DNA of 64,000 nt from Asticcacaulis benevestitus DSM 16100 = ATCC BAA-896. GTDB lineage: Bacteria > Pseudomonadota > Alphaproteobacteria > Caulobacterales > Caulobacteraceae. This document shows, in pieces, positions 17,247 to 26,698 of this stretch (within the stretch, counting starts at the first letter, position 1; each line of letters opens with the position of its first letter). The position numbers and the translations under genes were made by a program. Location of the stretch: assembly GCF_000376105.1 (NCBI RefSeq), contig NZ_AQWM01000012.1, forward strand, positions 47,202-111,201. The letters run 5' to 3'. The notes beneath the pieces were generated by a model. The model saw nothing but the letters and a program-made list of their open reading frames with translations. It ran no database searches and was not told where the DNA came from.

Positions 17247-18454
17247 CCCCCTCCCGCATCCTGACCTTCGCTACCCTTTTCGCGTGCCTGGCCGTTGTCA
17301 CGCCCTGCTCAACAGCGTCCGCAAAGGAGAATACCTTCACGCTGGAAAGGGTGGTCATCCTGATGCGTCATGGCATAAAGCGGCCGAATAACGACCCACC
17401 ACTGCCGAAGCGTTTCACCGATCAGGCCTGGCCGGTATGGAGCGTGCCGCCCGCCGGACTGACCCCTCATGGCGAGCAGGCCATCGCACGCATAGCCGAT
17501 TTCGATCGTTTGACGTACGCAGGCTTACTGGGTTCGGATTGCCCGCCGGCGGGCGCCGTACGCGTTATTGCGGATACGGATCAGCGCACGATAAGGACGG
17601 CTGAGGTTTATGCCAGCACGGTGTTTAAAGGCTGTGATGTACGGGTGGAGCATGCCGGCGAAGGCCATGCCGATGCGCATTTTTCACCGTTTAACGAGGA
17701 TGTCGCCTCGCCGCCTCTGGATCGTAAGGCCTTTATGGATGAGGCCCTGACCTCGGGCGGCATGGCCGCCATAGATAAAGCGCATCACGTCGATTACGCG
17801 CTTTTGAGTGAGGTTTTGAACCTTAAGGACCTGCCGGGGTGTCAAATCGATAAGGTGTGTAGCCTGAGCGATATGCCCTCGGTTCTTGACGTCAGTGGCC
17901 GGGATCCAAAGGTAAGCGGCGCCTTGAAAACAGCGTCCAGTCTGTCGCAGATTCTCATGCTGGAATATGCCAATGGCTTCCCGATGGATGAGGTGGGCTG
18001 GGGCAAGGTGAGCGAAAGCCAAATTACCGCCTTGTCGGCCCTCCATGCCGAAGAATTCCGGTTGATTGCCCGCCCGAAGGCTGTGGCGACCTATGCGTCT
18101 GGCGGACTTTTGAAAGACATTGAGGCGGCCCTGTTTGGTCCGGATGCCAGTCCTTACACGCTTCTGGTCGGTCATGACGGCAATATCGCCTATGTGGGCG
18201 GTGCCTTGGGGTTGCACTGGCAGGCTCAGGGCTTTGCCGCTGATGATCCCCCGCCCGGTGGCGCGCTGATATTTGAACTCTGGCGTGATGGCGCCGGAGA
18301 GGCCTTTGTGCGTGTGCGATTCCGCTCGTCATCGCTTGAGGGTATGCGGAACCTCACCCACTTGAAGCGAGCGGCTTCCACCCGCATCCCTATGCCTTTG
18401 TGCGACGTAAAGGCCGAGTGCAGTGCGGCTACATTCAAGGCCCTTATCCCTTAG
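17243..18454 (+). CDS. Histidine acid phosphatase (AppA/Agp-like), exported
   Basis: A 403-residue branch-2 histidine phosphatase. The motif MRHGIKRP (41-48) supplies the phospho-accepting His43; the usual second arginine of RHGxRxP is Lys here. The distal HD pair lies in LLVGHDGNIAYVGG (about 311-312). A leader of about 26 residues indicates export. Relatives act on phytate, glucose-1-phosphate and other phosphomonoesters. Translational coupling to GH92 (ATGA overlap) suggests that the phosphate is on a mannose-containing glycan. ATG 17243 was chosen because it overlaps the upstream stop; an upstream in-frame start at 17198 would overlap GH92 by 48 bases. Confidence 0.82.
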   Translation: MTPSRILTFATLFACLAVVTPCSTASAKENTFTLERVVILMRHGIKRPNNDPPLPKRFTDQAWPVWSVPPAGLTPHGEQAIARIADFDRLTYAGLLGSDCPPAGAVRVIADTDQRTIRTAEVYASTVFKGCDVRVEHAGEGHADAHFSPFNEDVASPPLDRKAFMDEALTSGGMAAIDKAHHVDYALLSEVLNLKDLPGCQIDKVCSLSDMPSVLDVSGRDPKVSGALKTASSLSQILMLEYANGFPMDEVGWGKVSESQITALSALHAEEFRLIARPKAVATYASGGLLKDIEAALFGPDASPYTLLVGHDGNIAYVGGALGLHWQAQGFAADDPPPGGALIFELWRDGAGEAFVRVRFRSSSLEGMRNLTHLKRAASTRIPMPLCDVKAECSAATFKALIP

Positions 18455-18533
18455 GACAGGCCGGTTGGCCCACCTCACCGTCTTCGGTGCCAAGCCAACC
18501 CAAGCGCCGAGCCCGTCAGAGGGCGTGCCCGAC

Positions 18534-20384
18534 TTAAATCCCGGAGCCTGGCAAGTCCCATATTTGCTTGGGCGAGGCCGCGAGGCTGCGATCACTGCCG
18601 GGATGCAGATCGAGGACAATGACCTCGTTCTCTCCCGCTTTGAGCCAACTGGCGGGCACGAACAAAGCCTGCTGCGGGCCAACTGACCAGTAACGGCCCA
18701 GATTGTGCCCGTTGATCCAGACGTGACCCTTGCCCCAGCCGCGCATGTCCAGGAAGGTGTAGCCGACCTCCGTCAGGCTAAAGCGCGCGCGATAGAAGGC
18801 TGGTCCATCTGTCGGCGCGCCGGCAAAGCGTAACTGGGAAAGCGTGTCGAGCGGAAGGCAATAATGCTCCCAGTCGGTCAGGGGTGCGTCTCCGAGCCTC
18901 GCCTCGCCAATCAGGCCTTTCTGGTCCTTACCGATATTCTTACCGTAGTTACAATGGCCCATTGTATCGACCAGGATATCGAGTTTATCACCCGATCGGG
19001 CGGCAACATCCATGCCTGTCTCATTATAGCGTCTATCTAGAGCCCCCAGCGCCTTATCGTTTATTTTGACGAGGGCATAGTCACGCACATCCTCAAAGTG
19101 AAGTTGGCCGCTCGCATCGTTCTTGAGGGTATGGCGATAGAGGACTAGGCCGTTGTTTTGGCCAAGGGCTTCGAGCGTCTGCGGGTTGGCGGCCTTTATG
19201 GACGATGGCAGGAGCTGATCCAGAGACGCGCTTTCCTTCAGGCGGAAGCGTGGCAGGCTGATCGCTTTTTCCGCCGCCGGCATCGGGGCGAAGGTGTCGG
19301 CGGGCAGGTAGGCTTTGAACAAGGCCTGAACCGACATATATTTCGGCGTCGGACGACCGGCTTCGTCGAGCAGGGCGTCATAGTCGTAGCTGGAAATTTG
19401 CGGCTGATAGCCATCCTTGTTCCAGTTGGCGCCCGCGGTAAAGCCAAAGGATGTGCCCCCATGGAGCATGTAGAAGCTGATGGAATATTTGTTTTCGAGC
19501 ATCCATTTCAGGCTGTCGATGAGCGGCTGCGTCGGCATGGTTTCGTGGATCCGGCCGAAGGAATCAAACCATCCGCCCCACAGCTCGGAGCACATATAAG
19601 GGCCTGTGGGCCGCACCTTGGCGCGATCAGAAAATTCCTTTTCCGCCTTGGCCATGGTGCCGAAATTGATCCCACCGACCAAGCCGGGAATGGATCCATT
19701 GGCGAAATATTCGGAAGGATCGGCGGTATAGAGCAGGCCGGAGAAGCCAGCTGCGCGCAAGGCCTTCATCTGCTGTTGCAGATAAACCTGATCCTTGCCG
19801 AAGGCGCCGTATTCGTTTTCCACCTGGGTCATTATAATCGGCCCGCCCTTGTCGATCAGCAGGGGGCTGAGTTCCTTACCCAGCCGTTTGAGCCAGGCTT
19901 CCACCGGCTTGAAATACCGTGGGTCTGTCGAGCGCGGCTGAACATCTGGTGTCGGCAACAACCAGGCGGGGAAACCGCCGCCATCCCATTCCGCGCAAAC
20001 GTAGGGGCCAGGACGCAGGTTGACCCATAGTCCCTCTTCCTGGGCCATGCGGATATAGGCGGCGATATCCATATTGTCGGCGAAATCGAAATGGCCTGGT
20101 TTTGGCTCATGCGCATTCCAGAAGACATAGGTGGTCAGGGTGTTAAGGCCCATGGCTTTCAGCTTTTGCATACGGTCGCGCCAGCAGGCTCTTGGGATGC
20201 GCGGATAGTGCATTTCTCCGGCAAGGATTTGGAAGGGCTTACCATCCAGCAGGAAGTGAGTGTCATCCGACGTGAACCGGGCGTTCGCCGCCAGTGCCGG
20301 CGAAAGGGGCGAAAGGCCGCCTGCGGCTAGAACAGCGGTTGTACCTGTGAGGAATGAGCGTCTCGTTGTCATAAGATATTCCAT
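18534..20384 (-). CDS. GH35 beta-galactosidase, secreted
   Basis: A 616-residue enzyme with a Tat-like leader (TTRRSFLTGTTAVLAAGG). The barrel begins with FLLDGKPFQILAGEMHYPRIP. Likely acid/base is Glu191 in QVENEYGAFG and likely nucleophile is Glu267 in YMCSELWGGWFDSFG. The C-terminal jelly-roll domains include RGWGKGHVWINGHNLGRYW. It would release terminal beta-galactose, complementing the GH2 enzyme. ATG 20372 is an alternative start. It is convergent with the phosphatase gene, and no ATTGG-N4-CCAAT site was seen upstream, so its regulation may differ from the other glycosidases. Confidence 0.9.
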   Translation of the reverse strand: MEYLMTTRRSFLTGTTAVLAAGGLSPLSPALAANARFTSDDTHFLLDGKPFQILAGEMHYPRIPRACWRDRMQKLKAMGLNTLTTYVFWNAHEPKPGHFDFADNMDIAAYIRMAQEEGLWVNLRPGPYVCAEWDGGGFPAWLLPTPDVQPRSTDPRYFKPVEAWLKRLGKELSPLLIDKGGPIIMTQVENEYGAFGKDQVYLQQQMKALRAAGFSGLLYTADPSEYFANGSIPGLVGGINFGTMAKAEKEFSDRAKVRPTGPYMCSELWGGWFDSFGRIHETMPTQPLIDSLKWMLENKYSISFYMLHGGTSFGFTAGANWNKDGYQPQISSYDYDALLDEAGRPTPKYMSVQALFKAYLPADTFAPMPAAEKAISLPRFRLKESASLDQLLPSSIKAANPQTLEALGQNNGLVLYRHTLKNDASGQLHFEDVRDYALVKINDKALGALDRRYNETGMDVAARSGDKLDILVDTMGHCNYGKNIGKDQKGLIGEARLGDAPLTDWEHYCLPLDTLSQLRFAGAPTDGPAFYRARFSLTEVGYTFLDMRGWGKGHVWINGHNLGRYWSVGPQQALFVPASWLKAGENEVIVLDLHPGSDRSLAASPKQIWDLPGSGI

Positions 20385-21100
20385 AATAGCGAAGTCGCGG
20401 TCTGATCACCGAGACGGCAGGGCTGTACCTATTATTTTGTAATACAATTAGGTCCTTGAGCAAGATCTAATGGCACACGATCTTGATGCACTTCATGATC
20501 CAGCGCAGGAAACGGAAGAAGGTAGGGTGCCTTTGTGAGCTTATTTTGGATAACCATCTGAAAGATAATACTTTATTTCTGACAGGATAGGACCTGCACC
20601 GTATGTCAGGTCAACAGACTTTCACTATAACAAAAATGTGATGTCACGACCTTCTTCGGTGGTACCGATGGTGCCGGCCTGGGTTGGTATTTTGTTTAGG
20701 GTGATGTCGAAAGACGTGCTCTTGGCGGAGGTCGGGTTCGATAGGCCCGACACGGCCAACGACGCGGAGAAGGACGGCGACTGAGCCCGACGCTCGGGTG
20801 CTGAACGGATGGCTGCCACGGTCGATTGACGCTGTTGCTAGCATGTAATTCAACAATTCTTCGTGGTAGACCCGCTGGGTTTTTACATTGTCTGACAAGT
20901 TCGAATCCGAATTATAGTCCTTGACGCCTGCCAGAGCGATGTCACTGCCTCAGTAGCAGTATGAAGGGTTTACGATCAGTATCGCATAAAGCGCTCTCGG
21001 TTATCCAGCCAGCGTCATGCTTCTTACCGAAATCCACCACGCACTGTGACAAGACCTTCACCATCCCCGAAGGCAGAGCCCGTTTCGGGGCATCGTGATG
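20385..21100. other. Intergenic region without a clear gene
   Basis: About 700 bases with only short, unconvincing ORFs. One minus-strand frame ending near 20637 reads like the tail of a beta-rich protein (TSFDITLNKIPTQAG) and could be a gene remnant, but the family is not recognisable. A stem CCCCGAA/TTCGGGG at 21065-21090 lies just past the end of the GGDEF-EAL gene and could help end its transcript. Confidence 0.4.
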
Positions 21101-23107
21101 TCAGCATGTTTCGATGCTACGCAACAGTTTTGCAGGTCGGAGCTTAAATCGGTCGGAATCGTGGCTGGACAGGTAAGCGGCGATGTCGTCAGCCGGCATC
21201 GGCTTGCCGAACATATAGCCTTGTATCATCCTCGCGCCAACCGATCGCATAACCTTGAGTTCGTGTGCGGTTTCAACGCCCTCAATGACGTGTTCCATGC
21301 CCAGATTGCCGGCCAGTTCAATCATGGACTTTATGATTTTCTTGGCATGGTCGCCCTGCTCCAGCGCCAGTACAAAGGAGCGATCTATCTTGACCGTATG
21401 GACTTTGATCTGGTTCAGGTAACTGAAATTCGTGTAGCCCGATCCGAAATCATCAAGCGCGATCCGGCAGCCTGTGTCGCTGAGACGCGAGGTGGCTTTG
21501 AGAGCCTGGGCGAAGTCGGTCAGCATGGCCGTTTCGGTGATTTCCAACTCGATACGCTCGGCCCTGACGCCGGAGGCGCGCACGACATCGAGGATCCTGT
21601 CGACCGACCTGGGCGACAGAAGATCTCGTGCCGACAGGTTGAAGGAAATGCGGAGGTCATCTGGCCATGAAGAGGCCGCGTCGAGCGCCTTGGCCAGCAA
21701 GGTCGGTGTGAGGCTGGTGATGAGGCCGGACCGCTCAGCGGCGCGTATGAACACATCGGGCGGGACCTGTCCCAGCTTTTCGCTATGCCAGCGCGCCAGC
21801 GCCTCAAACCCAACGATTTTGTTTTCTTTGAGATCGTATTGCGGCTGGAAGGCGAGGGTGAGCTCCCGGTCGCGATCGATTCCCCGAAGGGCCTGTTCAA
21901 CGGCCTTTGTGGAACGAATGAGCTCTTCGTGACCCCGATCAAACAGAACGGCGATGCCGCGACTAAGCTCCTTGGCTTCATAAAGCGCGTAGTCCGAACG
22001 CTCAAGGAGCTTCGACGTGTTGCTCTCACCCCGCATCCGCTCCGTAAAGCCGATAGAGGCCGACAAAAAGGCGGTCTCATTATTCAGACTATACGGCTCG
22101 GCCAGAGCGACGCACATCGCGTCTCCGAGCGAGCGCAGAGCTGGCTCGTCCACGCCCGGAATAATGACGGCAAATTCATCGCCCCCCAGACGCGCGACGG
22201 TTGACTGATGGCCACAGCTTGCCCTGAGGCGTCTGGAGACTTCCACGAGAACCTGATCGCCATAGCTATGTCCGTAGATATCGTTGATCGGCTTGAACCC
22301 GTCGAGGTCTACCAGTCCAAGATAGAAGCCAGCGTCGTGAGCCAGATGTTCGTCGAGGGCCTTCAGGAAAGCGCGACGATTGGGGAGCCCTGTCAGGGCA
22401 TCGTTGGCGGCGAGCAGGATGGCTTGATCGCGGTTCTGGTCCGAGTCGATTTTCAGCTTCACGGCGCGTAACATGGCCGACCGCGTCACACGTGAAATCC
22501 CGACCGCTATGACGAGACTGGCAAAGGCGACCCAAGCACAGTTTGTCAATTGGGTCCGATCAAGCCAATAGGTGGCGGCGAGCAGACCTGTGATGGATGC
22601 CAGTGAGGTGGAGTAGATCACGCGCGGGCGGACGCCGGAGACGGCGAAGGCCGGCACCAGCAGCACCAGGTACATCAGTTTTATCGACTGATATTGCATG
22701 ACAATGTCGAGAAGTGCATTGCCGATAAAGGCAAGGCCCACAACGTGTCCGGTCATTTCCAACCTGACGACCGAAGCGCGCTGACGATTATAGGCCCAGA
22801 AGAGAACGCAAAGAACCAGGGTCGCAAGGGAAACACCTGGGATAAGGCCTGGATCACCTGGCACACGATAGAAGAGGGTGTTGATGGTGAAATATAAGCC
22901 GGCGAACACGAGAAAATAGCACATGCTTGTGCGCATGGTCGTCGCAAAGGCATCGGCAACACTTTTGGTATTGGGCAGGGCATCTTCGGAAGATGGCTCC
23001 GCACCCGTCAGACCAACACTGAGGCGGCAGTATAGACGCGATAACGCCGCGGCTGGAGACATCTTATGAACCAAATTAACAAGCCTGATGCACCCAGTTA
23101 CCGCCAA
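21101..23107 (-). CDS. Membrane GGDEF-EAL cyclic-di-GMP protein
   Basis: A protein of up to 668 residues. An N-terminal membrane region of about five or six helices (about 60-190) is followed by a GGDEF domain with intact ARLGGDEFAVII and then an EAL domain. The EAL motif is GFEALARW. The metal and catalytic residues visible in FNLSARDL, LEITETAM, LDDFGSGYTNFSYL, VKIDRSF, IEGVET and QGYMFGKP look intact, so both synthesis and breakdown of cyclic-di-GMP are possible. No RxxD inhibitory site precedes GGDEF. The real start may be ATG 23062. It appears to be a stand-alone gene between two glycosidase regions. Confidence 0.88.
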   Translation of the reverse strand: MAVTGCIRLVNLVHKMSPAAALSRLYCRLSVGLTGAEPSSEDALPNTKSVADAFATTMRTSMCYFLVFAGLYFTINTLFYRVPGDPGLIPGVSLATLVLCVLFWAYNRQRASVVRLEMTGHVVGLAFIGNALLDIVMQYQSIKLMYLVLLVPAFAVSGVRPRVIYSTSLASITGLLAATYWLDRTQLTNCAWVAFASLVIAVGISRVTRSAMLRAVKLKIDSDQNRDQAILLAANDALTGLPNRRAFLKALDEHLAHDAGFYLGLVDLDGFKPINDIYGHSYGDQVLVEVSRRLRASCGHQSTVARLGGDEFAVIIPGVDEPALRSLGDAMCVALAEPYSLNNETAFLSASIGFTERMRGESNTSKLLERSDYALYEAKELSRGIAVLFDRGHEELIRSTKAVEQALRGIDRDRELTLAFQPQYDLKENKIVGFEALARWHSEKLGQVPPDVFIRAAERSGLITSLTPTLLAKALDAASSWPDDLRISFNLSARDLLSPRSVDRILDVVRASGVRAERIELEITETAMLTDFAQALKATSRLSDTGCRIALDDFGSGYTNFSYLNQIKVHTVKIDRSFVLALEQGDHAKKIIKSMIELAGNLGMEHVIEGVETAHELKVMRSVGARMIQGYMFGKPMPADDIAAYLSSHDSDRFKLRPAKLLRSIETC

Positions 23108-23228
23108 TTCATGAAAGCGGAGATAAGGTAAGTGGTTAACGTACGGCTTAGCATTTTACAGGCCATGACTCTCGACCAGGCTATTTGAGCTCAAGGCTCA
23201 TGTAGATCGAAGAGTCCTGCGCGCAAAA

Positions 23229-23616
23229 TCACCCCAAACCGGAGCGTGTCGCTGCGGGCAGGGCTTGACGCTGGGCCATGGTTTGGCGGGCATAGCCAAA
23301 GGCCGAACCCACGCCCAACATCACCGGACCTGAGAAGGCCGCATGATCGACAAGGCGGGCAAGTTCACCGAGGGCACCCGTTCGCATCTGTCCCTCAGGG
23401 CGGCCGGCGTTTTCGATGATGACGACCGGCGTTTGCTTTGAGCGTCCCGCCTTCAGCAGGCTTGATTCGATATGTACGGCATTGTGCGACGACATGTAGA
23501 AAACCAGTGAGACTATCGGGTCGCTGATGCTCTCATTGTGCAGGTCGATCGCGCCATCCCTGGTTCGGCCGGTCAGGAAGGAAACCGAGCGCGCCTCGCC
23601 GCGATGGGTGAGGGGG
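23229..23616 (-). pseudogene. 3' fragment of uroporphyrinogen-III C-methyltransferase (cobA/cysG-type)
   Basis: Reading the minus strand from about 23616 gives PLTHRGEARSVSFLTGRT, SLVFYMSSHNAVHIESSLL and QTPVVIIENAGRPEGQMRTG. These are the central and C-terminal motifs of SUMT enzymes of siroheme and cobalamin synthesis. The N-terminal half with the SAM-binding glycine loop is absent, and the homology stops abruptly at about 23616, exactly where the GH42 fragment begins. It cannot be functional. Confidence 0.75.
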
Positions 23617-23617
23617 A

Positions 23618-24607
23618 ATGAAAACTGCGCCTATGTTGGCCTGGACCTTCAACAGCCATCTGGGCGGTGAGGAGCAGGCTCTGTTTGGCCTGATCGATCA
23701 CGATGATACCCCGTCGTGGAAGCTAGATGAATGGGGCGCGATGGCCGCGGACTTCAAAAAGCTGCAAAAAATGGGTTTCCCGCGCAAGCTCGAGCCGCAG
23801 GCGGCGATTGCCTATTCGTTCGAATCGAGGGTGGCGTCCAGTCCCAATGGTCCGTCCAATACGGTCAAGCAATACATCACCACGCCATACATGGAGCAAA
23901 AGCACAACGCCTTCGCCCCGCTCTATAACGACAATATCGATGTAGCCGTGATCAACATCGCCCATGAGGATCTCAGCCCGTACAAGCTCGTGGTCGTGCC
24001 GGGTGAATACCTGATGACTCAGGCCTCAGCCGATGCAATCCGTAACTATGTCAAGGCGGGCGGTACGGTCATCATGACGGCCTTCTCGGCCAAGGTGGAC
24101 GAAACAAACCAGTGGTTCAACACGCCCCTGCCGGGCCGTTTAAGTGATGTTTTTGGCCTGAAAACCAATGCCTTCTATCGCAACACTGCGCCGCTGACGG
24201 GCAAGATTGGCGACAGCGCCTTCACGACCACGATCAACTTCTATGAAGTGCTCGAACCCTCGACAGCCAAGGTTATGGCGCGTTTCTCCAATATCGACGG
24301 ATCGCCGCCGGTCATCACGGTCAACACGTTAGGCAAGGGGCAGGCGATCTATGTCGCCACACCGGCTCAGCCGTCGATCATGCAGCCGCTGTACCGCAGC
24401 CTGTACAAGCAACTGAAGATCGTGCCGGGACCGAAAACACCGGAGGGTGTCTATGCCCGGATCGTCGATGGCCGCACGCTTTACGTCAACGCGTCCTACG
24501 GTCCGAAGGATGTCGTTCTGGACGGGAAGGGCACCAGCGTTTTGACCGGCAAGACCTGGAACGGAACCCTCCACCTCGATGCCGATGGCGTTGATCTTCT
24601 CCAATAA
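23618..24607 (+). pseudogene. 5'-truncated GH42 beta-galactosidase
   Basis: An open frame of 329 codons that begins inside a GH42 enzyme: MLAWTFNSHLGGEEQALFG and HDDTPSWK are the end of the catalytic barrel. The trimerisation domain (KLVVVPGEYLMTQASADAIRNYV, GGTVIMTAFS) and a small C-terminal beta domain follow. Most of the barrel, including both catalytic glutamates, is missing. The frame could still be translated, because GAGGGGG happens to precede ATG 23618, but no glycosidase activity is expected. It ends about 50 bases before GH39 and may once have been the first gene of that operon. Confidence 0.75.
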
Positions 24608-24659
24608 AGCCTACGCTCACCATAATATCCTCTTTCGCCAACCCCCTGGATCTTTCGCC

Positions 24660-26243
24660 ATGACACCTCATCTTTCCCGGCGCTCGCTGGTTTCCGTGAT
24701 CACGCTCGGCGCGGCCTTGCCGATGACCGGCGCCTTCGCCAAACCGGCTGGTTCGCGCCTTATCGACCTGGATGTCCGCCAAGCCACCCGACCGATCGAC
24801 CGCTTCTTTGATCTTTCGGTCGGCGCCGACTATTCCGGTACGACGATCCGTGACGCCAATCTGGCGCAGCTCAAAATCACGTGTGATGAGTTGGGCTTCC
24901 GCTACATCCGCCTGCACGACATCTTCCATGATGATCTGGGCACGGTGAAGATGGTCGATAACAAGCTGGTCTATGACTGGACGAAGATCGACTATCTCTA
25001 CGATGCCTTCCTGAAAATGGGCGTCCGGCCGTTCGTCGAGCTGGGTTTTACGCCGTCGGCGATGAAGTCGTCCGACCAGACGATCTTCTACTGGAAGGGC
25101 AATACCTCGCATCCGCGCCTCGACCTGTGGGAACAACTGATCGACGCTTTCGCACGGCACCTGATCGCGCGTTACGGCATCGACGAAGTGCGGAGCTGGT
25201 ATTTCGAGGTGTGGAACGAGCCCAATCTCGACGGTTTCTGGCAGTATGGCGATCAGGAAGCCTATTTCGCGCTTTACGGCGTCACGGCCCGCTCCCTCAA
25301 AGCGGTGGATGCGAAATTGCGCGTGGGCGGACCGTCAACGGCCGGCGCCGCCTGGGTGCCGGAGCTTCTGGCCTACGCCAAGGCGACCAACACGCCGGTC
25401 GATTTCGCTTCCACCCACACCTACGGCGTCGATTACGGCTATCTCGATGAAGAGGGCAAGATGGATCTTCAGCTATCGAAGAATCCGGACGCCATTATCG
25501 CCGATGTCCGCAAGGTCCGCGGCGAGATCGAAGCCTCGCAACTGCCGGGTATGCCTCTGTTCTTCACCGAATGGAGCACCAGCTATAATCCGCGCGACCT
25601 GACCCATGATTCCTACGTCGCGGCACCCTATATCCTCAGCAAGCTGAAAGGCACGCAGAGCCTTGCCCAGGGCATGAGCTACTGGGTTTATTCGGATCTG
25701 TTCGAGGAACCAGGCCCTCCGGGCAACGCCTTCCACGGCGGCTTTGGCCTCATGACCAAGGACGGTATCCGCAAGGCGTCGTGGTTTGCCTACAAATACC
25801 TCCACGCCCTGCGAGGCAATGAAATCCCTGCCGCCGACAAGCAGGTCTGGGCGTCCTATGATGGCATCTCGGTATCCGCCGTCGTCTGGGACTACCAGCT
25901 TCCCGATCAGAAGGGCACCAGCAACGGGACCTTCTACAGCAAGCTGGTGCCAAATGCCGCCTCTGCGCCGGTAAAGGTCAGGCTGAGCGGTCTCAAGCCG
26001 GGTACATACACGCTGACGCTTCGCCGCACGGGCTACAAACGCAATGACGCCTACAGCCATTACATCGCCATGGGGTCACCCAAGGATCTGACCGCGGCGC
26101 AACTGACGAACCTGCAGGATGTAACCCGCGATCAGCCCGAAAGCGCGCGCACCGTGACCATTGGTGCGACAGGAACGGCCGAGGTGACCCTACCGATGAA
26201 CAGCAATGACATCGTTCTGATTACCCTGACGCCCTTGGCATAA
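24660..26243 (+). CDS. GH39 beta-xylosidase-like enzyme, secreted
   Basis: A 527-residue protein with a leader containing SRRSLVSVITLGAAL. The barrel has GFRYIRLHDIFHDD, likely acid/base Glu187 in YFEVWNEPNLDGFW, THTYGVDYG and likely nucleophile Glu304 in GMPLFFTEWS. A C-terminal beta-sandwich (about 420-520) contains GLKPGTYTLTLRRT. GH39 includes beta-xylosidases and alpha-L-iduronidases; length and motifs favour the bacterial beta-xylosidase side. ATG 24660 is preferred because it starts directly at the export signal; an upstream in-frame ATG at 24579 would overlap the GH42 remnant. Confidence 0.85.
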   Translation: MTPHLSRRSLVSVITLGAALPMTGAFAKPAGSRLIDLDVRQATRPIDRFFDLSVGADYSGTTIRDANLAQLKITCDELGFRYIRLHDIFHDDLGTVKMVDNKLVYDWTKIDYLYDAFLKMGVRPFVELGFTPSAMKSSDQTIFYWKGNTSHPRLDLWEQLIDAFARHLIARYGIDEVRSWYFEVWNEPNLDGFWQYGDQEAYFALYGVTARSLKAVDAKLRVGGPSTAGAAWVPELLAYAKATNTPVDFASTHTYGVDYGYLDEEGKMDLQLSKNPDAIIADVRKVRGEIEASQLPGMPLFFTEWSTSYNPRDLTHDSYVAAPYILSKLKGTQSLAQGMSYWVYSDLFEEPGPPGNAFHGGFGLMTKDGIRKASWFAYKYLHALRGNEIPAADKQVWASYDGISVSAVVWDYQLPDQKGTSNGTFYSKLVPNAASAPVKVRLSGLKPGTYTLTLRRTGYKRNDAYSHYIAMGSPKDLTAAQLTNLQDVTRDQPESARTVTIGATGTAEVTLPMNSNDIVLITLTPLA

Positions 26244-26698
26244 AGCCTTTGTTCGACAGCAACTGCTGCAAGCGGCTGATCGTAGGTGGGGGAAGGTATC
26301 ATCTTGGTGGCTAGACCGTTGAAGGTCGGGATGCCATCCGTCAGGGGCAAGAAACTAGCCATTGAAGCTGTCTACAGCAGATTGAATTGTCTTGCCGCTT
26401 TAAGATCACGGTATAATAGTACTTTGAGCAAGGTGGGACTTATTACGCTACATGTCTGTAGAATGACGAGATTTATTGTCTTTAGCTGAATTTTTTGGAG
26501 CGATTTTCACATTTTAGAGGGCGCACATATATGTGTGCGCGGCACTATATTTAAAAAGTGTCGCGCCATGCGACACTATTCTTAAAGATGTTGATTATTT
26601 CGCTACCTTTAATCTTATCCATCTAGCGCGCCTTAAGGCCCTATTAATTATATGGGAATGTCCTTCATACACGCACCTAGAGGCGGCTGGAGGAACAT
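26244..26698. other. AT-rich intergenic region upstream of chemoreceptor
   Basis: About 450 bases with no convincing gene. The right half is AT-rich and holds two closely spaced hairpins (described separately) before the chemoreceptor start. Confidence 0.5.
26521..26577. other. Tandem hairpins in the chemoreceptor leader region
   Basis: First stem: GCGCACA (26521-26527) with TGTGCGC (26534-26540) around TATATG. Second stem: AGTGTCG (26557-26563) with CGACACT (26571-26577). Neither is followed by a clear T-run. They could be operators, a terminator pair or part of a leader RNA. Confidence 0.45.

Noticed and set aside
18455..18533. Possible terminator between the phosphatase and GH35
   Set aside because: Only a 4-bp stem (ACCG/CGGT) and no T-run; not enough to call.
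20644..20898. Short minus-strand ORFs between GH35 and the GGDEF-EAL gene
   Set aside because: No convincing start or family. One frame looks like a beta-rich tail, but this is too weak to call a gene or pseudogene.
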